A stretch of 64,000 nt of DNA from Streptomyces sp. DvalAA-43 (lineage in GTDB: Bacteria; Actinomycetota; Actinomycetes; Streptomycetales; Streptomycetaceae). The stretch is taken from assembly GCF_900091725.1 (NCBI RefSeq), contig NZ_FMBW01000039.1, positions 124,001-188,000 of the forward strand. Reading direction: 5' to 3'. Position 1 is the stretch's first letter; the number at the start of each line of letters is the position of its first letter. Positions 46,605 to 54,944 of the stretch are shown in pieces. Made by a program: the position numbers and the translations under genes. Below the pieces are notes generated by a model. The model searched no databases. It was not told where the DNA came from and saw only the letters and a list, made by a program, of their open reading frames with translations.

Positions 46605-47708
46605 TCAGCAAGCCGCACTCTCGTCACACGTGCGCAGCATTGCGAGGGCCGACTCGACGTCCTCTTCGGCCACCAGCTTGCCCGCCACCAACAGGTAGTC
46701 GCCCACGGGCGTGTGCAGCACCGCCTGGTCGCCGCTCCAGTGCGTGCGGGCCGTGGCCAGGTCGGTGCGGGTCCGGCGGCGCAGCAGCAGGCCTTGCGCG
46801 GGCTGTCCACACCGGACCATGTCGCGAAGCCCGGCCGGAGCGACGGCGGCCGGCAGGTTCTCCCGGCGGTCGAGTTCACGCCGAGCGGGCTCGGCCAGCA
46901 CACGCATCAGCTCGGCGACGTCGCATTGCGGCAGCACGCGCGAGGTGTACCGACCGAGTCCGAGCAGCTCGGGCGCCAGTTGGAACTCCTCGACGAGCGC
47001 GGCGATGTCCGCGGCGGCCGGCAACCGCGGCCGCAGCACATACAGGTCGAGGGCGTCTCTGGGGTGGAACGGACGCTGGAGCCCCTCCTCGGTGAGGCAC
47101 ACCAGCGCTGCCAGGACGGGATCGGTCGGCAGGGTCGTCCGCACCCTCACCCTGTCGAAGTCGCCGAGCAGCGCGGCGGTGGTCAGCTCGACCCGGTACT
47201 CGTGATCCACGATCGGCTCGTCGGCTTGCCAGACCATGGTGACCAGCACGTTCCACGCCGGCTCCGCGCCCATCACGGTCACCCAGATCTGGCCCGACTC
47301 GTCCGTGGCCAACCGGGTGACCGTCTGCCACAGCCGGCTCTCGTCCCGCGCGAGCAGATCGACATCGCCCTGCGAGCGCAACACACCCGGCGGGTACAGC
47401 TGCGCCAGCGAGGCTCCCTTCAGCGGGACGACCTCGCCGCCGTCGGGCAGGTCGGCGACCACACCGGCGTATCTGGCGGCGCGGTGCCGGGCCCGGCGCA
47501 GCTCGGCGCCGGCGGTGATTCCCAGGTCGACGCCCTCGTTCTCCAGCACCGAGAGCACCAGCGCGGGCAGCGTGTAGTGGGCCACCCGCGCGTTGTGCAT
47601 CAGCTTGGCGAGGCCGTCGCCCGGATCGCAGTCCAGCAGCCCGAACAGCAGGTCCAGCGTGATCTCGGGTGCGGTGGTGTGTGGGACCGTCGCGGTTTCA
47701 GTACTCAT
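46605..47708 (-). CDS. Nucleotidyltransferase-fold protein (NTP_transf_5 type)
   Basis: 367 residues from ATG 47708, behind GGAAGGTG. Near residues 93-120 the motif VVPLKGASLAQLYP ... RSQGDVDLL gives the conserved Lys-Gly, Arg and the two metal-binding Asp (115, 117) of this family. Helical regions surround it, and the C-terminus (HTPVGDYLLVAGKLVAEEDVESAL) is compact. Relatives are often found in ribosomal peptide clusters, including some lasso peptide clusters, next to HPr-kinase-like genes. It runs opposite to the 21-residue peptide gene. It may add a nucleotide to a peptide or another small acceptor; that is inference. Confidence 0.82.
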   Translation of the reverse strand: MSTETATVPHTTAPEITLDLLFGLLDCDPGDGLAKLMHNARVAHYTLPALVLSVLENEGVDLGITAGAELRRARHRAARYAGVVADLPDGGEVVPLKGASLAQLYPPGVLRSQGDVDLLARDESRLWQTVTRLATDESGQIWVTVMGAEPAWNVLVTMVWQADEPIVDHEYRVELTTAALLGDFDRVRVRTTLPTDPVLAALVCLTEEGLQRPFHPRDALDLYVLRPRLPAAADIAALVEEFQLAPELLGLGRYTSRVLPQCDVAELMRVLAEPARRELDRRENLPAAVAPAGLRDMVRCGQPAQGLLLRRRTRTDLATARTHWSGDQAVLHTPVGDYLLVAGKLVAEEDVESALAMLRTCDESAAC

Positions 47709-47739
47709 CCGATCACCTTCCACCGTCGGTTCGGTGCGG

Positions 47740-47781
47740 GCCAGCCGTTGTCCGTTGCCCGCTCAGCAGGAAACGCCGGCA
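47740..47781 (+). repeat. Left arm of a 41-bp inverted repeat (motif CGTTGTCCGTTG)
   Basis: 42 bp that match the complement of 48098-48138 in about 37 of 41 positions with one gap. It holds the core CGTTGTCCGTTGCC (47746-47759) and GCTCAGCAGGAAAC. The pair encloses about 320 bp upstream of the nucleotidyltransferase. That segment also encodes, leftward, a short acetyltransferase-like phrase (ENVASQQVAEQRGF). Confidence 0.75.
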
Positions 47782-48097
47782 GGTCCACGCGACAGGGAAC
47801 ACACCCGGAGCCGGTGCGGCCCGCGAACAGGATCCCGCCCGGCCGCGCGGTGCCCTCGGATGCGAAGCCGCGCTGTTCCGCCACCTGTTGCGAGGCGACA
47901 TTCTCAGTCGCAGCGACCAGGACCAACCACGATCGGGGTGGCCCTCAGCGCCCACCAGGGCGGGAACGTCCGTCGCGGGGCGCAGTCATTCCACATTCCG
48001 CACCCAACGGCATTCCCGCCGACGGCCGTACTCATTGGGGAATCTCCGCTTTTCCGAGTTCCTACGCCATGCCGTCCCCTATTGCTCGACCAGTCGT

Positions 48098-48138
48098 TGC
48101 CGGGTTTCCTGCTGAGCAGACAACGGACAACGTCTGGC
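48098..48138 (-). repeat. Right arm of the 41-bp inverted repeat
   Basis: The complement of the arm at 47740-47781, with core CAACGGACAACG at 48121-48132. It ends about 100 bp before the 21-codon ORF. The two arms could be ends of a small non-autonomous mobile element, or a double binding site between the divergent genes. Confidence 0.75.
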
Positions 48139-48192
48139 TCGCGGCGAGGTCGCCACGCCAGACTCGTCGAAGTCGGCAGCCGGCGACCGAAT

Positions 48193-48209
48193 ACGTACAA
48201 GCCGTACGT
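48193..48209. promoter_or_regulatory. Inverted repeat ahead of the 21-codon ORF
   Basis: ACGTAC-AAGCC-GTACGT, 32 bp upstream of the ATG at 48242. It could be an operator, or a small hairpin in the leader of the peptide message. Confidence 0.4.
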
Positions 48210-48241
48210 GCGTTGGCCGCAGACCCGGAAGGAGTGACCCC

Positions 48242-48307
48242 ATGCGTAAGCACGTAGCAGCCATGCGCCCGCGTCTCGACAAGATCAGCAACATCAAGAA
48301 GCGCTGA
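48242..48307 (+). CDS. Putative 21-residue precursor peptide
   Basis: The ORF is too short for usual gene calls but has a strong ribosome site, GGAAGGAG, 7 bases before the ATG. The product begins MRKHVAAMRPRL and ends KISNIKKR; net charge is strongly positive, with no Cys and one Ser. It is followed 17 bp later by a strong hairpin, then by peptidase, acetyltransferase and exporter genes. That order (small peptide, attenuating hairpin, processing and export genes) is typical of ribosomally made, modified peptides. I know no family it belongs to. The chief doubt is its size. Confidence 0.6.
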   Translation: MRKHVAAMRPRLDKISNIKKR

Positions 48308-48324
48308 CCGGATAGGTCGCACGG

Positions 48325-48355
48325 GTGGGCGCCACCGCTTTTCGGTGGCGCCCAC
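48325..48355 (+). terminator. Attenuator-like hairpin between peptide gene and peptidase gene
   Basis: A perfect 13-bp stem, GTGGGCGCCACCG (48325-48337) with its complement (48343-48355), and the 5-nt loop CTTTT. It starts 17 bp after the stop at 48307 and ends 30 bp before the peptidase start. It would make the short peptide message more abundant than the downstream genes. Confidence 0.8.
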
Positions 48356-48385
48356 TATTACGGAAAACTGGTCCAGGAGAATGCC

Positions 48386-49567
48386 GTGCTCGTACAGAAC
48401 GCGATTGATTCGGTTATTCGGAGCGATATGCGCACCGCCAGTATCTGCCTGGCCGTGGACATGGGCTCACGCGACGATCCCGGGGCGGCGTCCGGCGTCG
48501 CTCATCTGCTCGAACATCTGTTGATGGCTTCTCCCGTCCGGGACGAACCCTCGCTGGCCGAGTACGTGGAACGCACCGGCGGCCGGGCGAACGCGGAGAC
48601 CGGGCTGGACCGGATGCTGTTTCAATGCCAGGTGCTCGCGGAGGATCTCGCCGAGGTCGCCGATCTGTTGATCCGCGCCACCACCACGCCCGAATACGAC
48701 GACACCATCCTGGCGGCCGAACGCGCGGTGGTACTGCGTGAACTGGACGCCGCCGCGGCCGATCCCGCGGACACGGTGCAGGACGCGTTCCTGGCCGCGC
48801 TCTTTCCCGACCATCCACTCGGCCGCCCGGTCGGCGGCACGCCGGACAGTGTGCGCGGCATCGACCCGCAGGCCGTACGGGACCACCACGCCCTGATGTT
48901 CGGCGGCCGCCGGCTGGCGCTCTCCGTCGTCGGGCCGAAGGCGCCCGACATCGACCAGGCCCGGTCCGCGCTCGCGGCCGGTCTGCCGGTCGCACGGCCG
49001 CTCGCCCCGCTCGGCGCGGTACGACACCAGGAGATCCGCTGGCCCGAGGAGTACTCCTGGGTCAGCATCGGCGGCCGATCGGCTGCGGCAGCCACCCCGG
49101 AGCGCAGCCGCTTCGAGATCCTGGCGGCCCTGTGCGGTGCGAGTCCGTTCTCGCCGCTCTACCGCGCGCTGCGCAACGAGCATGGTCTGGCGTACTCGTT
49201 CCAGTCCTGGCACCGCGGCTACGCGGAGGCCGGTGCCTGGCGGGTGCTGATCGGCACCGACCCCGATCGCGGCCCGGACGTCGTGCAGGTGGTGACCGCC
49301 ATACTGCGCGACCTGGCGGAGCGCGGTCCGTCCGACGAGGACCTCGACGCGGCCCATCGGCAGGCATGCGGCGCACTTGTGTTCGACACCGAGGACCCAC
49401 TCGAACACGCCCGCCGGCTCGCCGCCGGCGCGGTGGCCGGTGCGCCGTTCTCCGCCGACGTGGACATGGCGCAGCTGCGCGCCGTCACGGCGGACGACGT
49501 AGCCCAGGCCGCTCAGCACATCCTGCGGGATCTCGTGGTGACTGTACGTCCGGAGCCCGCGCGATGA
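48386..49567 (+). CDS. M16-family zinc peptidase
   Basis: 393 residues from GTG 48386, with AGGAGA five bases upstream. The inverted zinc motif HLLEH gives His40, Glu43 and His44, and Glu112/Glu119 (AAERAVVLREL) supplies the third ligand. GGRANAETGLDRMLFQ is also typical. The C-terminal half keeps LRNEHGLAYSFQSW. Both M16 domains are present, so it may be active alone. M16 enzymes cut small peptides and occur in several peptide natural-product clusters. Here the natural substrate is the 21-residue peptide encoded just upstream (inference). It overlaps the next gene by 4 bp. Confidence 0.9.
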   Translation: MLVQNAIDSVIRSDMRTASICLAVDMGSRDDPGAASGVAHLLEHLLMASPVRDEPSLAEYVERTGGRANAETGLDRMLFQCQVLAEDLAEVADLLIRATTTPEYDDTILAAERAVVLRELDAAAADPADTVQDAFLAALFPDHPLGRPVGGTPDSVRGIDPQAVRDHHALMFGGRRLALSVVGPKAPDIDQARSALAAGLPVARPLAPLGAVRHQEIRWPEEYSWVSIGGRSAAAATPERSRFEILAALCGASPFSPLYRALRNEHGLAYSFQSWHRGYAEAGAWRVLIGTDPDRGPDVVQVVTAILRDLAERGPSDEDLDAAHRQACGALVFDTEDPLEHARRLAAGAVAGAPFSADVDMAQLRAVTADDVAQAAQHILRDLVVTVRPEPAR

Positions 49568-50379
49568 CTGTGACGGACTACCTGGAGATGGCCGGCCGGG
49601 CCGACGTGCTGCGAGATTTCGAAGGCAGTCGGTTCGTGGCCGACGAGCAGACCGACCCGGTGAGCGGCGAGCGCCGCCTACTGGTCACCTACTGCCCGGC
49701 TGCCCTGGCCACGAACGCGGGCTGGTGGGCAGCGCTGCCAAGGATCGCCGCCGACCTCGTCGACGCGCCGGACGCCGTTCTCGTGCGCCTGCACCACACC
49801 GACGGCGCCCCGCCGCGTCCTTGGATCCGCCACACCAGCTACCTCCGCCACAGCGGCAAACCGGCCGCGGACACACCGGCCGCATCGGACATGATCACGG
49901 TGCGGCGGGCGGTGCCGGAGGACGAGGCCGCCCTGCGGCGCTGGGTCGGCCGAGCGCTGGTGGATGGGGCCGCCCACGGACCGGCCGGAACCCTGGGCGA
50001 CACCGAGGAGATCGCGGCCGGACTGCTGGCCCTCCCCGGGCGGCAGAGTTTCGTGGCCGAACGCGACGCGACCGCCATCGGCCACGCCACCCTGCTCTGC
50101 GCGGAGCGGGACGAGGTCACCGGTGAGGCGTACGTCGAACTGTTCGACGTGCTCGTCGAGGCCGACGACGAGGTTCGGCGCACGGCCACCGACGCGCTCA
50201 CCCGTGCGTGTGTTCGGCAGGCCGCCAAGTCCGGTGCTCCGCTGATCGGCGATGTCGTACATTCCGTCACTGATGGCGGGAACGGGCACGGCGACCGCAT
50301 CGTCGCGAAGCTGCTCACTCAGGGGTGGAATCCCGATCACACGCTCTGGTACCGCCAGTGCGGGGTGACCGCGTCATGA
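49564..50379 (+). CDS. GNAT-type acetyltransferase with N-terminal extension
   Basis: 271 residues. The ATG overlaps the peptidase stop (ATGA). Residues 1-108 (YLEMAGRADVLRDFEGSRF, HTSYLRHSGKP) form an extra domain I do not recognise. Residues 109-271 look like a GNAT fold: ITVRRAVPEDEAALRRWV, SFVAERDATAIGHATLL, YVELFDVLVEADDEVRRTATDAL and LLTQGWNPDHTLWYR. The acetyl-CoA loop (usually Q/RxxGxG/A) is poorly conserved at EVRRTA. It may acetylate the exported product or protect the host from it. The operon position between peptidase and exporter supports a link to the peptide. Confidence 0.75.
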   Translation: MTVTDYLEMAGRADVLRDFEGSRFVADEQTDPVSGERRLLVTYCPAALATNAGWWAALPRIAADLVDAPDAVLVRLHHTDGAPPRPWIRHTSYLRHSGKPAADTPAASDMITVRRAVPEDEAALRRWVGRALVDGAAHGPAGTLGDTEEIAAGLLALPGRQSFVAERDATAIGHATLLCAERDEVTGEAYVELFDVLVEADDEVRRTATDALTRACVRQAAKSGAPLIGDVVHSVTDGGNGHGDRIVAKLLTQGWNPDHTLWYRQCGVTAS

Positions 50380-51329
50380 GCGCCGTCGTCACGGAAGCGC
50401 TGACCCGGTCGTATCCGGGCAAGCGTTCGGATGCGACGCCGTTCGTCGCCCTGAACCACGTCGACCTGAGGATCGAAGAGGGCGAGGTACACGGACTGCT
50501 CGGGCCCAACGGCGCCGGCAAGACGACGCTGTGCCGCATCCTGTCCACGGTGCTGTGCCCGACCTCCGGCACCGCGCGAGTCTTCGGACACGACGTGGAC
50601 ATCGCGCCCAACGAGGTCCGGCGGATCGTCGGTGTGGTGTTCGGCGGCGAGCGTGGGCTGTACGGGCGGCTCAGCAGCAGGCAGAACCTGCGATTCTGGG
50701 CGGCGCTGTACGGGCTGCACGGCTCCGCCCTGCGGGCGCGCGTCGACGAGCTGCTGGAGCGCACGGGACTGGCGGACCGGGCGAACGATCGCGTCGACAC
50801 GATGTCCCGGGGCATGAAGCAGCGGCTGCACATCGCGCGCGGGCTGGTCGCCGATCCGCCGCTGCTCATCTTCGACGAACCCACCGCCGGCCTGGACCCG
50901 ATCTCCGCCCGCGACTTCCGCGCCCTGGTCACCGACCTGCGCGGCAACGGCCACACCATCATCCTGGCCACGCACGACATGACCGAGGCGGAGGCCCTGT
51001 GCGACCGGGTCACCTTCATCGATCACGGCCGGGTGATCGCTACCGAGAACACCATCGGAATACGGAATCTCGTCGCCCGTGTCGACGCCGTCGAAGCCCG
51101 GCAGGTGCCCCCCGACACCGTGGTCGGCCTCCGCGGAGTTCCCGGCGTACGCGCTGTCGAACAGGCGGCGGACGGCTCGATCCGGGTGCTGACCGACAGC
51201 GAGGCGACGACCCGGGCAGTGCTGACCTTCCTGCTGGAGGCCGGTGTGAGCCAGCTGAACACCCCCGGTCCGACGCTGGCCGACGTGTACCTCAGCCTCA
51301 TAGAGGACCGTGGGATGGCGGTCCGGTGA
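50376..51329 (+). CDS. ABC transporter ATPase (drug/peptide exporter type)
   Basis: 317 residues from ATG 50376, overlapping the GNAT stop. Walker A is LLGPNGAGKTT, the Q-loop is VVFGGERGLYGRL (Gly-Glu where many have Gln), the signature is DTMSRGMKQRLHIARGL and Walker B is LLIFDEPTAGLD, then ATHDMTEAE. The C-terminal 85 residues form the small domain found in DrrA/CcmA-like exporters. With the next two genes it builds a complete exporter, probably for the modified peptide, giving export and self-resistance. Confidence 0.93.
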   Translation: MSAVVTEALTRSYPGKRSDATPFVALNHVDLRIEEGEVHGLLGPNGAGKTTLCRILSTVLCPTSGTARVFGHDVDIAPNEVRRIVGVVFGGERGLYGRLSSRQNLRFWAALYGLHGSALRARVDELLERTGLADRANDRVDTMSRGMKQRLHIARGLVADPPLLIFDEPTAGLDPISARDFRALVTDLRGNGHTIILATHDMTEAEALCDRVTFIDHGRVIATENTIGIRNLVARVDAVEARQVPPDTVVGLRGVPGVRAVEQAADGSIRVLTDSEATTRAVLTFLLEAGVSQLNTPGPTLADVYLSLIEDRGMAVR

Positions 51330-52099
51330 CGCGGCAGTTCTGGGCGGCGATCACCCTCCAGCTCCGGCTGTCCGCCGCCACCCCCGATTCCTACCTGGTC
51401 TGCGTCACCACCCCCCTGCTGACCACGTTCATCGTCACCGTGGACCGGTGGGCCGGGCACCAGACGCAGATCGGCAACGCCGTGGTCGCGCCCACGCTGA
51501 TCGCACTGTGGATGCTCGCCCTGTCGGTGGCCGGCAACGCGATCACCGAGGACCGGCTCATCGGCACACTGGAGGCGCAGCTCGGCGCCCCGGCGTCGCT
51601 CGCCGTCACCTTGTTCGGGCGGATGTGCTCGGTCTCACTCATCGGGCTGATCGCGTTCGCCGAGGCCTGGACCGCGGTCAGCCTGCTGGGCGGCACCGGC
51701 TGGATGCCGGTGCCGCACCCGGTCGTGCTGATCTGTTGCCTGGTCACCAGCAGCTTGGCCGCCGCGGGCACGGCCACCCTGCTCTCGCCGCTCTACGTGC
51801 TGTTGCCTTCCGCCCGGGTCCTGCAGAACACCCTGAGCTATCCGCTCTACCTGCTCGGCGGCCTGGCGGTTCCCCTGACCATGTTCCCCTGGTGGCTGCG
51901 GACCGTGACGGACTTGATCTTCCTGACCTGGTCCGCGGACCTGATGCGGGCCAGTCTCGCCCCGGCTGCCGTCACCGACGCTCCATGGCGACTGCTGGCG
52001 ATCGTGGCGCTCGGCGCCGCGGGTTTCCTCATCGGAACGGTCCTGATGCGCCGGATGATCGGCCGAGCATGCCGGGAGGGCACCGTGGTGCTGACATGA
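51326..52099 (+). CDS. ABC-2 type transporter permease, first subunit
   Basis: 257 residues from GTG 51326 (GTGA overlap). Six hydrophobic segments, among them APTLIALWMLALSVAGNAI, VVLICCLVTSSLAAAGTATLL and LLAIVALGAAGFLIGTVL. EDRLIGTLEAQLGAP is the cytoplasmic loop typical of ABC-2 exporters. It forms a heterodimer with the next gene product. Coupled translation with both neighbours argues for a fixed complex. Confidence 0.9.
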   Translation: MTRQFWAAITLQLRLSAATPDSYLVCVTTPLLTTFIVTVDRWAGHQTQIGNAVVAPTLIALWMLALSVAGNAITEDRLIGTLEAQLGAPASLAVTLFGRMCSVSLIGLIAFAEAWTAVSLLGGTGWMPVPHPVVLICCLVTSSLAAAGTATLLSPLYVLLPSARVLQNTLSYPLYLLGGLAVPLTMFPWWLRTVTDLIFLTWSADLMRASLAPAAVTDAPWRLLAIVALGAAGFLIGTVLMRRMIGRACREGTVVLT

Positions 52100-52887
52100 G
52101 CCGCACACTTCGGGTGGTCGCCTACAGCGCGGCCAACGCTGCGGCCGACATGCGTGCCCTCTATACCTGGCGCATCTGGTTGTTCGGCTGGCTGGGCCGG
52201 ATGCTGGCGCAGGCCGTCTTCTTCGCTCTCCTGGGGCGCTCCGCCGCCGGCAGCCCGTCCCACACCGAGTACCTCGCGGTCGGCAGCTGCCTCATGAGCA
52301 GTGTGATCGAGTGCATGGCTGTGATCTCGTCGACGACCTGGGAGCGTGCCGCCGGCACGCTGGAGTTCCTCGCCGCAGTGCCGAGCCGCCCGGTCTGGGT
52401 GTTCTTCGGGCGCAGCCTCCAGTGGCCTGCCAGCGCCAGCGTGACCACGGTCGTATCGATGTTCACCGTCGGCCCGCTGTTCGGCGTGGCCTGGCGGCCG
52501 AGCCAGGTCCCCGCGCTGGTTGGCCTCATCGTGCTGACCTCGCTGTCCACCTACTGCTTCGGCCTGCTGCTCGCGGCGCTCGTACTCAACGCGAACGGTG
52601 CCCGCAACCTGGTGGCGAACGGCGTGTCGCTCACCATGATGATCATCTGCGGTGTGCAGATCCCGGTGGAACGCTGGCCGGTGATCGTGCGCGTCGTCGC
52701 GCTCGCGCTACCACCCACGTGGACCCTGCGGGCGGTGCGCGCGGTTCTGGCCAACGACGGAACCGTCGCCCTGGCCGCCGCCGGCGCGGCAACTGCGCTG
52801 GGCGTCGGCTGGCTTGTCGCGGCGGACGTGATGTTCACGATGTTCCTGAACCGCAGCAGACGTACTGGTCGGACCGACCACTTCTAG
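52096..52887 (+). CDS. ABC-2 type transporter permease, second subunit
   Basis: 263 residues from ATG 52096 (ATGA overlap). About six membrane helices; STTWERAAGTLEFLAAVPSRP is the loop equivalent to that in its partner. The C-terminus is basic (NRSRRTGRTDHF). It is the last gene of the coupled run. Directly after its stop begins a decayed transposase gene, so later genes of the operon may have been lost. Confidence 0.9.
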   Translation: MSRTLRVVAYSAANAAADMRALYTWRIWLFGWLGRMLAQAVFFALLGRSAAGSPSHTEYLAVGSCLMSSVIECMAVISSTTWERAAGTLEFLAAVPSRPVWVFFGRSLQWPASASVTTVVSMFTVGPLFGVAWRPSQVPALVGLIVLTSLSTYCFGLLLAALVLNANGARNLVANGVSLTMMIICGVQIPVERWPVIVRVVALALPPTWTLRAVRAVLANDGTVALAAAGAATALGVGWLVAADVMFTMFLNRSRRTGRTDHF

Positions 52888-52888
52888 G

Positions 52889-53292
52889 GTGTGTGTCGGG
52901 TCGTGGTCAAATTGCGGGATTCGCCTTCGCCGCGGGACCTGGTCCGGTGGGCGCACACCCGCTTCCGGCAGTGGCGTGACGCCGGCGTCTTCGAGGCCCT
53001 GCTCGATCGAGGGCCTGATCGCGGAAGCCGTGGAGCGGGGCGAGGTGGACCTGTCCGTCGTGATGGGCATCGGCTCCACCACCGCCCGTGCCCGTCACGG
53101 CGTCGCCGGGACGCACCGGGGCCAGGACGTCGTCACCGCTTTGGAGAACACCACCGAGCGCCTGATCGGCAAGCTGAAGACCTGGCGAGGCATCGCCACC
53201 GGTACGACAAGACCCCGGACGGCCACCTCGTCGGCCTCCAGCCGCGCGCCTCGATGATCCGGCTCAAGGGCCTGACCCGAACCGCGGATTGA
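52889..53292 (+). pseudogene. Decayed IS5-type transposase
   Basis: Fragments of one transposase in two frames: HTRFRQWRDAGVFEALLDRG, then DLSVVMGIGSTTARARHG, then ERLIGKLKTWRGIAT, and one frame away RYDKTPDGHLVGLQPR. The LKTWRGIATRYDK order is the C-terminal signature of actinobacterial IS5-group enzymes. At least two frame changes and a missing N-terminus make it inactive. No terminal repeats could be defined. Confidence 0.75.
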
Positions 53293-53696
53293 TCACGACT
53301 CAATACGCGCCCTGACGCCCCGACAGCGGATGTTCACGCCGTCGCGACGCCCGGTACGCTCCCCCACTGCCTCAAGGGCGTGGGGGTGCCCCGCTCGCCG
53401 CACCGGGCACCAGCTCACGTGCATCCCGTACGAGGGCTTGCGCTCAGCGCCTTCCAGGCGCCGCACCGTACCCGGCCGGTGACGCAAGGAGCCTTTTCCG
53501 ACCTGTCGTCCTCCGGGCCACGCCACCGGTTCGCCCTCACCACCCGGAGCCGCCGCGGGCGCAAGACGGTCGGCGAGCCGGTCCTGTTCAGCCGCCCGGC
53601 CGACCGGACCGAACACAACGCCTTCGTGGGCAACCTCCTGGCTCCCCTTCACAAGACCTCGGGCCGGTGAACCCGCGGCGACGAGAGAGCCCTGGT
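53293..53696. other. 404-bp region without a supported gene
   Basis: Lies between the transposase relic and the StiP-type gene stop. Open frames on both strands give low-complexity products and none has a ribosome site. Confidence 0.4.
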
Positions 53697-54869
53697 CTAC
53701 CTGTGGGACGCCGCGTTCGCGCCGCGAACACGGACCAGGCCCACGCTGGAGTACGGCAGTTCGTCGACCTCCTCCACAGGCACGTCGCGCTGCTTGGCGA
53801 GCAGCCGCACAAGGTCGAGGTCGGCGCTCGCCCCGCGCCGGACGAGGACCCGCCACGGGACGCGGCGCAGCAGTACGCGGATGGTCTCGCTGATGCCGGG
53901 CTTGACGAACCTGGTGTGGTGGATGCCGTACTCCTCACTGATCCGCTCGACGGCTGCCCACCCCCACCATGTGGGCGTACGGTCGGCGGCGGCCAGCGCC
54001 TTGGCGTCGGCGGCGACATCGGCCTCGACGTCCGGGAAACGGGCGGAGACCGTGTCGAGGAAGTCGCGGGAGACGTCGGCGTCAGCGAGCTCGCGGTAGA
54101 ACTTGGCTCCGTGGAAATCGTGCGGGCCGACGAGGTCGGCGCGGAGAACACTCTGCGATATCAGCCCGGCAACGGTGGAGTTGAGGCAGGCGGAGGGGAT
54201 GAGGATGTCGTCGCGCGAGCCATAGGTCTCCACGCACGACCCGGGGTCGGCGAGGACCGTGAGGTGAGGGTCGAAGGGGGTGTCGCGCAGTTCCTCGGCC
54301 AGTTGGCGGGTGACGGAGCCCTTACCGGTCCAGCCGTCTACGAACACGACATCGGCCGGGTCGTGGTGGTCGGCCAGCCACCGCAGGGCGGTGGTGTCGA
54401 TGCCGCGGCCGAAGATCATGGAAAGCGCGTAGTGCGGCAGGTCGAGGCCGTGCGCATGCCGCGCCCAATGGCGCATCAGTACGCCTACGGGGGTGCCGGC
54501 GCGGAGGAGCGAAACGAGGACGGGGCGGGGTGACCGCTCGCTGAGCACGGTCTCGGTGACGGCACCGATGGCGCGGGCGGTGCGTACCGCGGAATCCTTG
54601 AGCGCGGCCCGGTAGAGGTCCAGGTACGACGCATCCGGCTGGTACTCGATGGGCAGCGCCTCGCGGTAGCGGGCGCCGCCGCCCAGCACGGCTTCCTCGC
54701 GCTCCTCCGTGGGGGTGGTCTCAAGGGCCACTCCGGAGAGGTCCTTGAGCAGCCAGCCGACATCCTCGGGGGCGTACGAGGAGAACGCGGGGCCGCGCAG
54801 TGGGGTACCGGAAGCACACCCCTGACTCTCCGCCGGTAAAGGTGCACTGCGTTCGACTTCAGTTGCCAT
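53697..54869 (-). CDS. StiP-type phosphoribosyltransferase-like protein with PELOTA-like C-terminal domain
   Basis: 390 residues from ATG 54869. Residues 20-290 match the PRTase-like domain called StiP N-terminal (often misnamed cysteine protease): SSYAPEDVGWLLKDLSG, RPVLVSLLRAGTPVGVLMRHWAR, and a phosphoribosyl-diphosphate-loop-like DVVFVDGWTGKGSVT. Residues 305-390 (WWGWAAVERISEEYGI, RVLVRRGASADLDLVRLLAKQ) resemble a PELOTA/L7Ae-like fold that may bind RNA. Homologues are known from tellurite-resistance-linked operons thought to make a nucleoside-like metabolite. Here no ter gene is near; instead two kinase-like genes lie upstream. Its C-terminal VRGANAASHR is short. Confidence 0.82.
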   Translation of the reverse strand: MATEVERSAPLPAESQGCASGTPLRGPAFSSYAPEDVGWLLKDLSGVALETTPTEEREEAVLGGGARYREALPIEYQPDASYLDLYRAALKDSAVRTARAIGAVTETVLSERSPRPVLVSLLRAGTPVGVLMRHWARHAHGLDLPHYALSMIFGRGIDTTALRWLADHHDPADVVFVDGWTGKGSVTRQLAEELRDTPFDPHLTVLADPGSCVETYGSRDDILIPSACLNSTVAGLISQSVLRADLVGPHDFHGAKFYRELADADVSRDFLDTVSARFPDVEADVAADAKALAAADRTPTWWGWAAVERISEEYGIHHTRFVKPGISETIRVLLRRVPWRVLVRRGASADLDLVRLLAKQRDVPVEEVDELPYSSVGLVRVRGANAASHR

Positions 54870-54939
54870 GGCCCGGCCTTTCTGCAAGGACAACACCGGC
54901 CGCGTACGCGGGAATCAGGGCCTCGTTCGGGAGGGACAT
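54859..54939 (-). CDS. Possible 26-residue ORF between HPr-kinase-like and StiP-type genes
   Basis: ATG 54939 lies 5 bases after the stop of the HPr-kinase-like gene, and its stop overlaps the StiP-type start in another frame. The product begins MSLPNEALIPAYAAG and ends ERPGHGN. The ribosome site (GGAG, 11 bases away) is weak. It could be a coupling leader or a second small peptide, or chance. Confidence 0.25.
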   Translation of the reverse strand: MSLPNEALIPAYAAGVVLAERPGHGN

Positions 54940-54944
54940 TTCGT

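Noticed and set aside
47705..47926. 73-codon leftward frame with an acetyltransferase-like phrase
   Set aside because: It ends at the nucleotidyltransferase start and lies within the inverted-repeat segment; at best a fragment.
46155..48257. 700-codon rightward frame across the nucleotidyltransferase
   Set aside because: Arg/Gln/Gly-rich product antisense to a gene with clear family motifs; no ribosome site.
53380..53670. Rightward 96-codon frame after the transposase relic
   Set aside because: No ribosome site, no recognisable motif, and a better explanation as decayed DNA.
53697..54869. Cysteine protease function for the StiP-type gene
   Set aside because: The name is historical; visible motifs are those of a PRTase-like fold, and no protease site is seen.
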